Source: Pseudomonadota bacterium
GTDB taxonomy: Bacteria > Desulfobacterota > Syntrophobacteria > Syntrophobacterales > Syntrophobacteraceae
NCBI GenBank assembly: GCA_023442755.1
Contig: JAEZXS010000073.1
Span: 1-64,000, forward strand
DNA length: 64,000 nucleotides
Direction of reading: 5' to 3'
The position numbers and the translations under genes were made by a program. The notes beneath the pieces were generated by a model. It did no database searches. It worked only from the letters and a program-made list of their open reading frames with translations, and was not told the origin of the DNA. Within the stretch, counting starts at the first letter, position 1. The number at the start of each line of letters is the position of its first letter. Positions 45,381 through 54,075 of the stretch are shown here, piece by piece.

Positions 45381-45590
45381 ATGAAGTTTAGATTAATCTT
45401 CCCGGAGAGCTACAACAGGAGGGCTTCTAAATTTTTCAAAAAACATCCTGAACTGATCGACATCTACGCAAAGGTCCTTCGGCTGCTTGAGGAAAATCCT
45501 TATCATCCATCGCTTCGGCTACGCCCTTTATCCGGGAAATTATCCGGTTTGCATGCAGTCTCCATAATCCTCAGTTATCAATCACTCTAG
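45381..45590 (+). pseudogene. Truncated RelE/YafQ-like toxin
   Basis: 69 codons beginning MKFRLIFPESYNRRASKFF, then HPSLRLRPLSGKLSGLHAVSI, typical of RelE-superfamily mRNA interferases of about 90 residues. After ILSY the frame is lost: one missing base would restore YRITL, the next family segment, but the sequence then departs from the family at once. The catalytic C-terminal strand is therefore missing and the toxin is probably inactive. The plus strand just upstream has a stop-free stretch of about 35 codons ending at the toxin start (VISESVDDHIRRVTDEV), possibly the end of an antitoxin. Confidence 0.7.
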
Positions 45591-45600
45591 ACACAGCACC

Positions 45601-47334
45601 CTATGACACTGTAGCCGAATCGTGGGAGGCTTGGCATGTCCCGACCGCAGCGGCCGGAAATTGAGGGCTGCGCAGGCGCAGCAGCACAGCAACCATACGA
45701 GTCGCGAAGGCACCGATCATGGTGATGACGACGGCCAGGATGAATTCGTTCGGATGGAGCCGCGGAGTCTGCCAGACCAGGCACAGCGACAGCAGCAGGC
45801 CCCAGATCATGGGCACCTCTGCGTAGAACTCCCCCCTTAGGCTGGCGATGTTGCCGGACTGCCGCATCACGTCGCGAAGGATCCCACCTCCGGCGGCGGT
45901 GAGCGTGGCGAGTAACGGCCCCCACAGCCAGATGGGGGTGGTCTTCGAGGAAACCGCGACGGCAACCCCGCTGACCGTGAAAACGGCTATGCCGACCGCA
46001 TCGGAGACTTCGTACAGCCCGCCCACCAGGCGATGCTGGGTGAGGCCTGCGATGCGTGCCTCGATCCGATTCGGCAACCAGCCGTACCGACGCGCCAGAT
46101 GCATGGCGTGAATGACAAAGAATCCGGCCAGCACGGTCGCTCCCACCAGTCCCAGGTATATGGGCGAAGCCAGCACCGTCAGGGTCTCACGCCGCACCAG
46201 CAGGTCGCGTACGATCCCGCCGCCGACCGCGGGCAGGGTCGCCAGCAACAGGGCGCCAAACAGGCTGTAACGTTCGCGTACCGCGATCAGGACCCCCGAG
46301 AGTGCGAAAGCGATGGTACCGATGATGTCGAGGACCTTGAACCAGGACTTATCGATGGTTTGCGCGAGCACGATCGGAGCAAGGTAGGCATGGATTATGC
46401 GCCCCGTCTCCCCATTCGCCTCCAGGGCGGCGATGGCCTCGTCGAAGCGACGTACGATCTCGACTGGCACGGTCTTCTTGCTGAACAGGAAGTGGACATC
46501 GGTCGTAATGGATAGCGGGTGTTCCTCCACCAGATCACGCCAGCCCCCGCGCCATGCACAGGTGGCCGCGCACAGCCGATCGGCCAGGATCCCGTCGATA
46601 CGGCCTTCTATCAAATCGCGAATATTCTCGTAATGATTGTCCGCCACCACAATGCGCTCTGCGTTGGCAGGATCTGCGACGTACGCATCGATTGCCGGGT
46701 CGGCAGAGGTGAATCCGGAGATGACGCCAAGACGAAAACCCGTCTCTCGGAAGGTCCGGAGCATTCCAGGCACATCGCGGAAGGGATAGCGCGATACCTC
46801 CTCACGCGGCAGGTAGAGCACGTCAACCTCCTGCCGATAAGCCCGCGAGAAGTGGCCGAACTCCGCCCGTTCAGCGCTCCAGGTGACGCCGGAGGCAATG
46901 TCAGTGTTGCCGCTGCGAATCTCGGCAATGTGCCGGCTCCAGGGCAGGTAGCCATATTTGATTTCTAAATGGGCGGCACGGGCAATCGCCCGTGTCAGCT
47001 CGACGTCGAGTCCTGTCAGGACTTTCCCATCCGAGCGCATCTCGACGAACTGGTAGGGTTCCATGAGAAACCAGCCACCCCGCAGAACGGACAGATGCCG
47101 CCCCTTTTCATCGATTGCCTGCACAACCTCAGAGGCGGCGAAGACCGGGAACGAGGACCCAAGGCACATCAGAACAACGATCCAGAGAACCAGCAGCAAT
47201 CGGGTGCCTGCGATCACTGAAAACCTATCCTGCATCCTCGCAAAGCTTTTCTCTACCACCCCTGCGGGTGTCGCCCCCCTCTGCCTGTTTCCCGCGCATT
47301 CCCGCAATACCGTCCTCAAATTTTCCGAGATCAT
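45601..47334 (-). CDS. Solute-binding domain fused to TRIC/UPF0126-like membrane domains
   Basis: About 577 residues. The N-terminal signal or membrane segment is LLLVLWIVVLMCLG. Next comes an SBP_bac_3-type amino-acid-binding-like domain (about 70-310: GLDVELTRAIARAAHLEIKYG, in pieces, DIASGVTWSAERAEFGHFS, GILADRLCA). Two UPF0126 (YicG/TRIC-like) units follow, each with the glycine motif: AVGGGIVRDLLVRR and AAGGGILRDVMRQS, about seven helices in all. TRIC-like proteins are cation channels; the binding domain would act as a periplasmic sensor or gate (inference). The start is the ATG at 47334 with CAGGAGCAG upstream; an in-frame ATG at 47385 is also open. Confidence 0.85.
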   Translation of the reverse strand: MISENLRTVLRECAGNRQRGATPAGVVEKSFARMQDRFSVIAGTRLLLVLWIVVLMCLGSSFPVFAASEVVQAIDEKGRHLSVLRGGWFLMEPYQFVEMRSDGKVLTGLDVELTRAIARAAHLEIKYGYLPWSRHIAEIRSGNTDIASGVTWSAERAEFGHFSRAYRQEVDVLYLPREEVSRYPFRDVPGMLRTFRETGFRLGVISGFTSADPAIDAYVADPANAERIVVADNHYENIRDLIEGRIDGILADRLCAATCAWRGGWRDLVEEHPLSITTDVHFLFSKKTVPVEIVRRFDEAIAALEANGETGRIIHAYLAPIVLAQTIDKSWFKVLDIIGTIAFALSGVLIAVRERYSLFGALLLATLPAVGGGIVRDLLVRRETLTVLASPIYLGLVGATVLAGFFVIHAMHLARRYGWLPNRIEARIAGLTQHRLVGGLYEVSDAVGIAVFTVSGVAVAVSSKTTPIWLWGPLLATLTAAGGGILRDVMRQSGNIASLRGEFYAEVPMIWGLLLSLCLVWQTPRLHPNEFILAVVITMIGAFATRMVAVLLRLRSPQFPAAAVGTCQASHDSATVS

Positions 47335-47657
47335 AGGCTGCTCCTGATGCAGGCCCCGAGTTCCTATCGGTGGGGCAATGAGCACGACTGCAGACCCTGC
47401 CGCGAATAAAATCTCGCCTCCCCCGACGGCATGTCGGGATGATATCGAACCTCACCGAGCGTTTCCAATCGGCACAGCAGAGGGGAACAATACCTGGGAC
47501 GCCTTCCAACTGGTCTCGGCCATGGAAGAGCCCCAGGAAAATCACCTGACCTTCCTGATCAACAACCAGTCTGCCCCCCTGATGGTTTCACAATTTGTTC
47601 AGGCTTGCCGAGAGTCAACCCAGCATGCCACTGTGTCGTCTTCAGCACTGCTTCCGA

Positions 47658-48764
47658 TCAGGTGTCCATCGGAAAGTCCAGTTCTCCCTCATCATCTTTT
47701 TTCGCACAAAAGCTTTTCAGGCGGGAGACCTGTTCGGGGTTGCCTATGACGATAAGGATGGTGCCCGGCTTCAAGACCTCTTTCGGACTGGGATTATAGT
47801 TGTAATCCGAGTCGCCCGGTTGCTTGAGTGAAATCGGAATGAGCCCGGTTTTGCTGTGCATCTCGATTTCGGCAAGCGAGCACCCCGCCCAGGGAGAAGA
47901 CTCGCAGACCTCCACCTCTTCCACCCGCACCGATTTGTCCTTGCCCCTGAGCATTCGGTCCAGGAAGGAAACCACGTGCGGCCGCACCATCTCGCTTACC
48001 ATGCGCATGCCGCCGATAAAGGCGGGATTGACGACGTAATTTGCCCCTGCCCTGTAGAACTTGTCCGCCAGGTTATTTTCCTGGCAGCGCGCCACGATCT
48101 TGATGGAGGGATTGACGTACCGGGCCTGCACGGTGATGAGGAGGTTGTGGCTGTCTTCGCCCAGAACTGCCAGGATGCCTGACGCCCTTTCGATTCCCGC
48201 CCGCCGCAGCACCTCTTCCTCGGTAGCGTCGCCCTGGATGAAATGCAGGGTAGCGAGCTGTTTGCCCACCCATTCGAGCCGATCGGCATTTGTCTCGATC
48301 ATCACCGTGGGCTGGCGGGAGGTGGTCAGTTCCCTGGCGACGTTGAAGGCGGTTTTCCCACCACCGCACACGATGTAGTGGTTTTTGAGCGCGGCAATGC
48401 GTTTTTCCATTTTTCGCTCCCTGAAAATGCGCCCCAGGTTCTTATCGACGACAAAACCCGTAATGGCGGATATGGCGTACAATGTAACGCCCATGCCGGA
48501 CCACATCAGCGCCATCGCAAACAATCGACCGCCTGTGCCGATCTGTTCGAGCACTTCGCCGTAGCCGACAGTGGTAAGGGTGATGCTGGTCATGTAGGCA
48601 CAATCGAAAAGATCCCACATCCCTCTGCCGACCAGGTAAAAACCGACCGTTCCGAACACGAAGATGCTCATAACCATTATGGCGGGTCTGACCAGCCGCT
48701 CCAGAAGTTCCCTGGCAAGGGCCATGTTGGTGATCAACGGTTTGGGATGATGATTCCGTTCCAT
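47658..48764 (-). CDS. RCK-domain potassium channel protein
   Basis: 368 residues: two transmembrane helices with the K+ selectivity filter TVGYG (65-69), then a TrkA-N (RCK) Rossmann domain with IVCGGGKTAFNVARE and a TrkA-C domain at the end (KPGTILIVIGNPEQV). It would be a ligand-gated K+ channel of the cytoplasmic membrane, tetrameric by analogy with MthK/Kch. No trk genes are adjacent. Confidence 0.92.
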   Translation of the reverse strand: MERNHHPKPLITNMALARELLERLVRPAIMVMSIFVFGTVGFYLVGRGMWDLFDCAYMTSITLTTVGYGEVLEQIGTGGRLFAMALMWSGMGVTLYAISAITGFVVDKNLGRIFRERKMEKRIAALKNHYIVCGGGKTAFNVARELTTSRQPTVMIETNADRLEWVGKQLATLHFIQGDATEEEVLRRAGIERASGILAVLGEDSHNLLITVQARYVNPSIKIVARCQENNLADKFYRAGANYVVNPAFIGGMRMVSEMVRPHVVSFLDRMLRGKDKSVRVEEVEVCESSPWAGCSLAEIEMHSKTGLIPISLKQPGDSDYNYNPSPKEVLKPGTILIVIGNPEQVSRLKSFCAKKDDEGELDFPMDT

Positions 48765-49041
48765 GAATCGATCTCGAATTTGGAATTCATTTATGCATTT
48801 TGGCGCCGCTGAATCTCGCCCGGCAGGCGCCTGCCCGGGTACTTTATTTCAGATGGCGGTCGACCACAAGGAACCATTTATACACCCGTTTTTTGTGAAA
48901 AAAAGGACTTTTCTCCCCGCGCCTTAACGAGCAAATCGGTTTGTAAATTGCACAACCTGTGATATATGCAAAGTAATTCGGTTCCTGTTCATTTTGCTTT
49001 CTGGTAGCTCGGCTGCATGCTCCCCGCGGAGGTTATACACA

Positions 49042-51081
49042 GTGGAAAACGAGAAAGAAACCCCATATACTCTTTCCAGCAAGCCGGGAACGGCTTCCCG
49101 GAGTTTCAAGGCCGTCCGGGCGCGTCATGTGACCACTTGCACAAACAATTTCTTCATCGAACGGCTGCCCGAAACGATCGACATCCTCCCCGATGCGGCA
49201 TTTGCCGTCGACCGGGATGGCCGGGTAATCGCCTGGAACAGGGCCATAGAGGCTCTGACCGGTGTTCCCAAGGCAAAGATCCTCGGTAGGGCCGGCTATG
49301 CTTATGAGGTTCCGTTTCACGGCAAAGCGAGGCCGGGCATAATAGATGCCGCAATGGGCGCCGGGAGTATCGTCGAGTCGCATTACACGGGCATGGAAAA
49401 ATATGGGGACATCTGTTTTGCCGAGGTGTTCTGCCCATGTCTCGACGGCGGCCGGGGGGCTTTCCTCTGGGCCAAAGCATCTCCCTTCTACGACTCCGAG
49501 GGAAACCTCCTGGGCGCTGTGGAATGTATCCGCGACCTCACGGGCCGCAAAAAGAACGAAGAGACTCTCAGCAGCAGTGAAAAGAAATACCGTGAAACCG
49601 TGGAGAATGCAAACAGCATTGTTTTCAGGATGGACCCGGAGGGGACCATCACTTTTGTGAACGCATTCGCCAGAGAATTCTTCGGCTACAAGGAATCGGA
49701 AATCCTCGGCCGAAACGCCTTCGAAACCATCATACCGGAACGGGATGCCTACGGGCGAAGGCTGTCCGGCCTGGCAGGCGAAATCATTGCCGCCCCCGAA
49801 AAATTCACGAACAGTGAAAACGAAAACATCCGCCGAAGCGGCGAACGCGTGTGGATTGCCTGGTCGTATACGGTCCTTTATGACGAAAACGGCGGGGTAG
49901 GGGAGATTCTTTGCATCGGCAACGACATATCCGGCCGCAGGCGCATGGAGGATGTGCTGCGCGACAGGCTGATGCAGACCGGCGCGGAGCACGAGCGCTG
50001 CGAGTTGGAGGAAAAGTACCGGCTCATCTTCGAACATACTCCCCTGGGGGTCTTCCACTTCGATTCCAACGGGGTGGTAACAGCCTGCAACGACAAAATA
50101 ATTGAAATATGGGGTTCTACGAAGGAGAAATTCCTCGGCTTCAACCTGCTCTCCTCGCTCAAAAACAAGAAGATGAAAGCTGCCGTGAAAACCTGCCTGT
50201 CCGGCAGGTCGGCCTGCTACGAAGGGGTATATCTCTCGGTTACGGGGGGCAAGATATCCTACCTGAAGGCGGATTACGGCCCGATCCTCTCGAGCAGGGG
50301 CGCCGTGACCGGCGGGATCGGACTCATCGAGGACATATCCGAACGCAAGCAGGCGGAGGAGTCGCTTCATGAGGCGGAAGGACGGCTCCGGCTCCTGGCT
50401 TCCCAGCTCATCACCACCCAGGAAAACGAACGGAAACGCATTGCCCGCGAACTCAACGACACCATCGGATATATCCTGAACGACATAAAGTTCAACGTCG
50501 AAAATGCCCTCGAACTCGCAAAACAGTCCAAACTGAATGCCGAATCGCTCCGGTCCATCGGCGTAATGGTCCAGCACGCCATCGAGCAGTCCAAGCGGCT
50601 CTCGACGGACCTCTACCCATCCATGCTGGACGATCTGGGACTGTTGTTCACGATCCATCTGTTCATGAAGCAGTTCCAGACGGTCTACCCGGAAATAGTG
50701 CCCCGGATGCAGGTCCGCGTCGAAGAGGAAGAAATACCGGAATACCTGAAGGTGGTGATCTTTCGCGTCATGCAGGAAGCCCTGCAGAACATCGTTGCCC
50801 ACAGCAGGGCAAAAGCGGTGGGCATCACCCTGGAAAGGGCCGGCAATATTCTGTGCCTGGAAATCGAAGACAACGGCCGCGGATTCGACCCTTCCGCCCT
50901 GTCGGGAAAATCGGGAAAGAAAGGCGGGTTCTTCAGCATGAAGGAACGCGCGGAGCTTGCAGGGGGAGAGGTGACGATCGAATCCGGGCAGGATATCGGT
51001 ACCCTGATACGCGTGCGCTGGGAATGCGTCTATAACGAAAACGGCGGGAACGGGTCGCTCGGAGATCCTCAACCCGCCTGA
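49042..51081 (+). CDS. Multi-PAS NarL-type histidine-kinase-like protein lacking the phospho-acceptor histidine
   Basis: About 679 residues: three PAS domains (starting near 45, 185 and 335: LPDAAFAVDRDGRVIAWN, NSIVFRMDPEGTITFVN, TPLGVFHFDSNGVVTACN). A HisKA_3 dimerisation region and an HATPase domain (EALQNIVAHSR, EIEDNGRGFDP) follow. The H-box reads RKRIARELNDTIG, so the usual histidine is asparagine (N472). It has no transmembrane helix. The start is the GTG at 49042 with GGAGG nine bases before; a TTG at 48994 is in frame. No response regulator is adjacent. It may be an inactive or regulatory kinase homologue. Confidence 0.85.
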   Translation: MENEKETPYTLSSKPGTASRSFKAVRARHVTTCTNNFFIERLPETIDILPDAAFAVDRDGRVIAWNRAIEALTGVPKAKILGRAGYAYEVPFHGKARPGIIDAAMGAGSIVESHYTGMEKYGDICFAEVFCPCLDGGRGAFLWAKASPFYDSEGNLLGAVECIRDLTGRKKNEETLSSSEKKYRETVENANSIVFRMDPEGTITFVNAFAREFFGYKESEILGRNAFETIIPERDAYGRRLSGLAGEIIAAPEKFTNSENENIRRSGERVWIAWSYTVLYDENGGVGEILCIGNDISGRRRMEDVLRDRLMQTGAEHERCELEEKYRLIFEHTPLGVFHFDSNGVVTACNDKIIEIWGSTKEKFLGFNLLSSLKNKKMKAAVKTCLSGRSACYEGVYLSVTGGKISYLKADYGPILSSRGAVTGGIGLIEDISERKQAEESLHEAEGRLRLLASQLITTQENERKRIARELNDTIGYILNDIKFNVENALELAKQSKLNAESLRSIGVMVQHAIEQSKRLSTDLYPSMLDDLGLLFTIHLFMKQFQTVYPEIVPRMQVRVEEEEIPEYLKVVIFRVMQEALQNIVAHSRAKAVGITLERAGNILCLEIEDNGRGFDPSALSGKSGKKGGFFSMKERAELAGGEVTIESGQDIGTLIRVRWECVYNENGGNGSLGDPQPA

Positions 51082-51099
51082 TCCCGCCGTTGCCGTCTA

Positions 51100-51405
51100 T
51101 CAGGGTATTCCGTGCGACCTGCGGAAAAGGAAAACAAATTCCTCGTTATTGACGTCGACACACAGGTCCGCCTGCCTGGCAAGACCGTATGCGAGCCAGG
51201 CCGGTTCTCCTTCGACGCAGCATTCGCCCTCCGGAACGTATTTCTGATGTTTTTTGTCAAACCAGCTTACGAGCTTCGGCGAATTGTCCTGATCGGATGC
51301 TTCGGAAAAGGCTTTTTCCTTCGCGCAGTCAAAATCGCAGCTTTCGATCTGGATCCGAATCGGATTCGGCAGCATATCCGCCGTCGGTACCTGGCATTCC
51401 TGCAT
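51100..51405 (-). CDS. AF1514-family protein, function unknown
   Basis: 101 residues resembling the small AF1514 family: IRIQIESCDFDCAKEKAF, LVSWFDKKHQKYVPEGECC, EPAWLAYGLARQADLCVDVN and a final EEFVFLFR. There is no signal or membrane segment. It has two adjacent cysteines in the centre. It is convergent with the PAS kinase-like gene. Confidence 0.75.
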   Translation of the reverse strand: MQECQVPTADMLPNPIRIQIESCDFDCAKEKAFSEASDQDNSPKLVSWFDKKHQKYVPEGECCVEGEPAWLAYGLARQADLCVDVNNEEFVFLFRRSHGIP

Positions 51406-51811
51406 CGCTGTTCACCTCGCTTGAATTCGTTCCATCAAGGTTCATTGAATCCATTTCCCGGGCCACAAGGGGGTTTCTCCCCCCCGGCTTCCCATACGAG
51501 CTGCAGCCCAAATCAGGCATAATGTAATCATTGGATTTTGTTAGTAAAATTCAGGGCAGGCGGCTGCCCCCGCCTTTTCGTCTGGGCGGTGTGGATAAAA
51601 AATACTGTGCGGTGCGGGAGGAAATACTCAGTCTACCGGATATCGCCCGGATGGCCGATCGGGTATTGTACGCTTCGCTTAGCTACAAGACCCATCTCAT
51701 GTTTTTCTCTTCTGGAAGCCAGGCCCCCTCCCGCCTGGCTTCTTCTTTTTTCATTCCTTCCATGGTGGCAGCGACCTCACAGCCCGCCTCCCGGGCAAAC
51801 CTGTTCCGAGC
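51406..51811. other. Intergenic region, no supported gene
   Basis: About 400 bp. Plus-strand frames at 51531-51873 overlap and show no family resemblance. A hairpin, GAAGCCAGGC...GCCTGGCTTC, lies at about 51715-51742 and may terminate transcription from either side. Confidence 0.35.
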
Positions 51812-51939
51812 GTGAGTATTTCCACAATACCTCTAGAACCATCCACTTTTACACGATCTCCCATTTTCAATAGCATGGTGGCATTGCCACAGCCCACTAC
51901 CGCACGAGCCACAATAGCTGCATGGGAGAGAGGAGCGCC
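51812..51939 (-). pseudogene. Inverted 3' fragment of the rifampicin-phosphotransferase-like gene
   Basis: The minus strand reads APLSHAAIVARAVVGCGNATM and then DRVKVDGSRGIVEIL. This is nearly identical to the end of the intact gene (56293-56432 in the plus strand) but lacks 15 bp, removing five residues (ELGIP) in frame. The flanking sequence is unrelated, so only about 128 bp of the gene are present. Confidence 0.85.
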
Positions 51940-52127
51940 CTTCCCCTGTCACTTCCCGGTTGGTCCCAGCCGCAAAGCCTTTTTGCTTCCATTTTTTGCA
52001 CCGATTTGACGTCCATGTCCATCGCGCTTCTTGAAGGCCGAACCAGGACGCGGGCAGTTACGAAACCGATCAGCTCATAATGGACACTTGAGCAGTAGCT
52101 GTAAGATCCTCGGATACGAATTATTTA

Positions 52128-52166
52128 TTGACAAATATCCATACTTGAGTCTAGATTTATACTCAA
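52128..52166 (+). promoter_or_regulatory. Promoter with overlapping TetR-type operator
   Basis: TTGACA (52128-52133) and TAGATT (52152-52157, spacing 18) form a likely promoter. The inverted repeat TTGAGT (52145-52150), ten bases, ACTCAA (52161-52166) covers the -10 region. This suits autorepression by the TetR protein encoded 24 bp downstream. Confidence 0.65.
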
Positions 52167-52190
52167 ATCTAACTAAGCGGGAGTAATAGA

Positions 52191-52802
52191 GTGGCATCTA
52201 CGCAGGGATTACGAGAGAGGAAGAATGTGGAGGTTAAGCGGGCTCTTTACACCGCGGCCATGGACCTGTTCCGGCAAAAGGGCTTTGATGAAACCTCCAT
52301 TGATGAGATAGCCGAGAGGGCAGGATTCAGCCGTGCTACCTTTTTCAACCACTTCGGCGCCAAGCAGGGTGTTTTGCGCCACTATGGGCAGGAGCTTCAA
52401 AGTCTGGTCGAGCAGCTCATCGTGGGAGCCGATCCGACATCTGATCCAGTGGGTTTGATCCGAGAAGTGGTTTTAATGATGGCCCGTGAGGCTGAAGAGC
52501 ACCTGGAGGAAGTGAAGTTGATTTACGCTCACAGCATTCGTGATCCGGACTATTTATTTGATCCTACGCCGGCTCGCAAGCGCGTATGGGAAATACTCAC
52601 CGAGCTGGTAGCCGAGGGGCAGCGACGTGGGCAGCTCCGAATGGATTTGCCTGCCCGTGAGCTGGCACTTCATATTTTCTCCCTGTATCAGGGGGTAGTG
52701 CTGGCAATCGTTACCGGCTTAGGGGCTGCCGAGTCTTTGCTCAATTCTGTCTGGCAATTCACTTTGGGAGGGATAAAAGGAGATGATTCTCCGGCTCGAT
52801 GA
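52191..52802 (+). CDS. TetR-family transcriptional repressor
   Basis: 203 residues with an N-terminal TetR helix-turn-helix (AAMDLFRQKGFDETSIDEIAE, in pieces, then AGFSRATFFNHFGAKQGVL) and a helical ligand-binding C-terminal domain. It starts with GTG at 52191. It overlaps or adjoins the efflux gene downstream (ATGA at 52799). It very probably represses its own operon through the inverted repeat upstream, with the toxic substrate of the pump or enzyme as inducer (inference). Confidence 0.9.
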   Translation: MASTQGLRERKNVEVKRALYTAAMDLFRQKGFDETSIDEIAERAGFSRATFFNHFGAKQGVLRHYGQELQSLVEQLIVGADPTSDPVGLIREVVLMMAREAEEHLEEVKLIYAHSIRDPDYLFDPTPARKRVWEILTELVAEGQRRGQLRMDLPARELALHIFSLYQGVVLAIVTGLGAAESLLNSVWQFTLGGIKGDDSPAR

Positions 52803-52861
52803 AGTGGCGCAGGATGACGGTAAGCTGCAAAACCTTGATGCCGGGGTTCGAAAGTGACGTC

Positions 52862-54064
52862 ATGCGAAAAACGATCCTCTTGACAGGTTGCTTGGCGGTA
52901 TTCCTGCCGGTGTTTGCATCGAGCATGATGAACATTGCCTTACCATCGATCATGGAGCGGTTTGGGTTGAATGAGGCCGTTGCGGCGTGGGCCGTTGCTT
53001 CGTATTCCTTATGTTATGCTCTCCTGATGCCGGTGGCGGGTGCAATGAGTGACCATTGGGGGAGGAGGAAGGTCTATATTGCCGGCATGACGCTATTTCT
53101 ACTGGCTACGACAGTAGGGGCTCTCTCCTCATCTTTTGCGCTTCTTATACTTGCTCGATGCCTACAGGGATCCGGCGCGGCAGCTATGTTTCCGGCTGCT
53201 GTAACAATGATCAGGGAAGTGCTCACCTCCAACACCGGAAGGGCAATGGGGTTTGTCAGTGCCGGCGCTTCTGTCGGAATGTTGCTCGGGTCCCCGGTTT
53301 GCGGCTACCTACTGGAAGTCGGCGATTACCGGGCAATTTTTCTCGCCATCCTCCCTGCGGTCGGATTACTTTGCATTGTGGGTGGCTTTGCTGTTTCCAG
53401 TCATCCAGTCTTCAGGCACAGCAACTCCTTTCGTGAGCTGTCTACAGCACTCCCCTATTATAAAGTGCCTGCCTACATAACGGTAATTGTCCTTACCAGC
53501 TGTCAATACTTCATCTTTTCCAGTCTCAGTATAACTTTCCCACTGATCTTGATCAGGACTTTTCAGCTTTCCCCAAGCCAAACGAGCAACCTGCTCCTGG
53601 TATTTCCTTTGACATTTCTGATCGTTTCGCCACTGGGAGGGCATTGGGCCGATAAGAGCGGCTACCAGGTGCCTGTCGCGTTTGGTTCGCTATTCCTTGT
53701 TGTTTCGCTATTCTTTTCGTCCGTCATGTCGGTTCATACCGTAATGTCTGTTACTGCTTTGAATGCAGCCTTAGGCGTTGCATTTGGATTGTCGGCCAGC
53801 CCCTTATCCGTGGGGAGCATGAAACATGCCTCCGAACAAGATATCGCAAAAGCTTCCGGTCTTTTTGGTTTCTTCCGCCAGTCCAGCGGTTCGGCGGGGG
53901 CCATGATTACGCCGCTGATTGAAAACAGCAACCAGATCTTTGGATTTCTGGCCGCCTTGCTTCTTCTGGGATTGATCCTGTTTGTTGCAATAAATCATGT
54001 CGAGCTTTTTCCAAATAGGAAGGTACCTGTACGAATAAGCAAGAGGAATACCACTCAACTTTGA
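52862..54064 (+). CDS. MFS drug-efflux transporter
   Basis: About 400 residues with twelve hydrophobic helices and the DHA-type motifs: DHWGRRKVYIAG (motif A) after helix 2, ARCLQGSGAAAMFPA (motif B), and GSPVCGYLLE (motif C region). It would export a small molecule by proton antiport. The ATG at 52862 gives a normal N-terminus. An in-frame ATG at 52799 overlaps the tetR stop and would add 21 residues. The stop overlaps the leader of the next gene. Confidence 0.88.
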   Translation: MRKTILLTGCLAVFLPVFASSMMNIALPSIMERFGLNEAVAAWAVASYSLCYALLMPVAGAMSDHWGRRKVYIAGMTLFLLATTVGALSSSFALLILARCLQGSGAAAMFPAAVTMIREVLTSNTGRAMGFVSAGASVGMLLGSPVCGYLLEVGDYRAIFLAILPAVGLLCIVGGFAVSSHPVFRHSNSFRELSTALPYYKVPAYITVIVLTSCQYFIFSSLSITFPLILIRTFQLSPSQTSNLLLVFPLTFLIVSPLGGHWADKSGYQVPVAFGSLFLVVSLFFSSVMSVHTVMSVTALNAALGVAFGLSASPLSVGSMKHASEQDIAKASGLFGFFRQSSGSAGAMITPLIENSNQIFGFLAALLLLGLILFVAINHVELFPNRKVPVRISKRNTTQL

Positions 54065-54075
54065 AGGAGCGGGCT

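Noticed and set aside
49033..51072. A 679-codon minus-strand open frame
   Set aside because: It is antisense to the PAS kinase-like gene, which has recognisable PAS and HATPase motifs. The minus frame has none.
51531..52009. Small plus-strand frames before the first TetR gene
   Set aside because: They run antisense across the inverted phosphotransferase fragment and non-coding sequence, without ribosome-binding sites or motifs.
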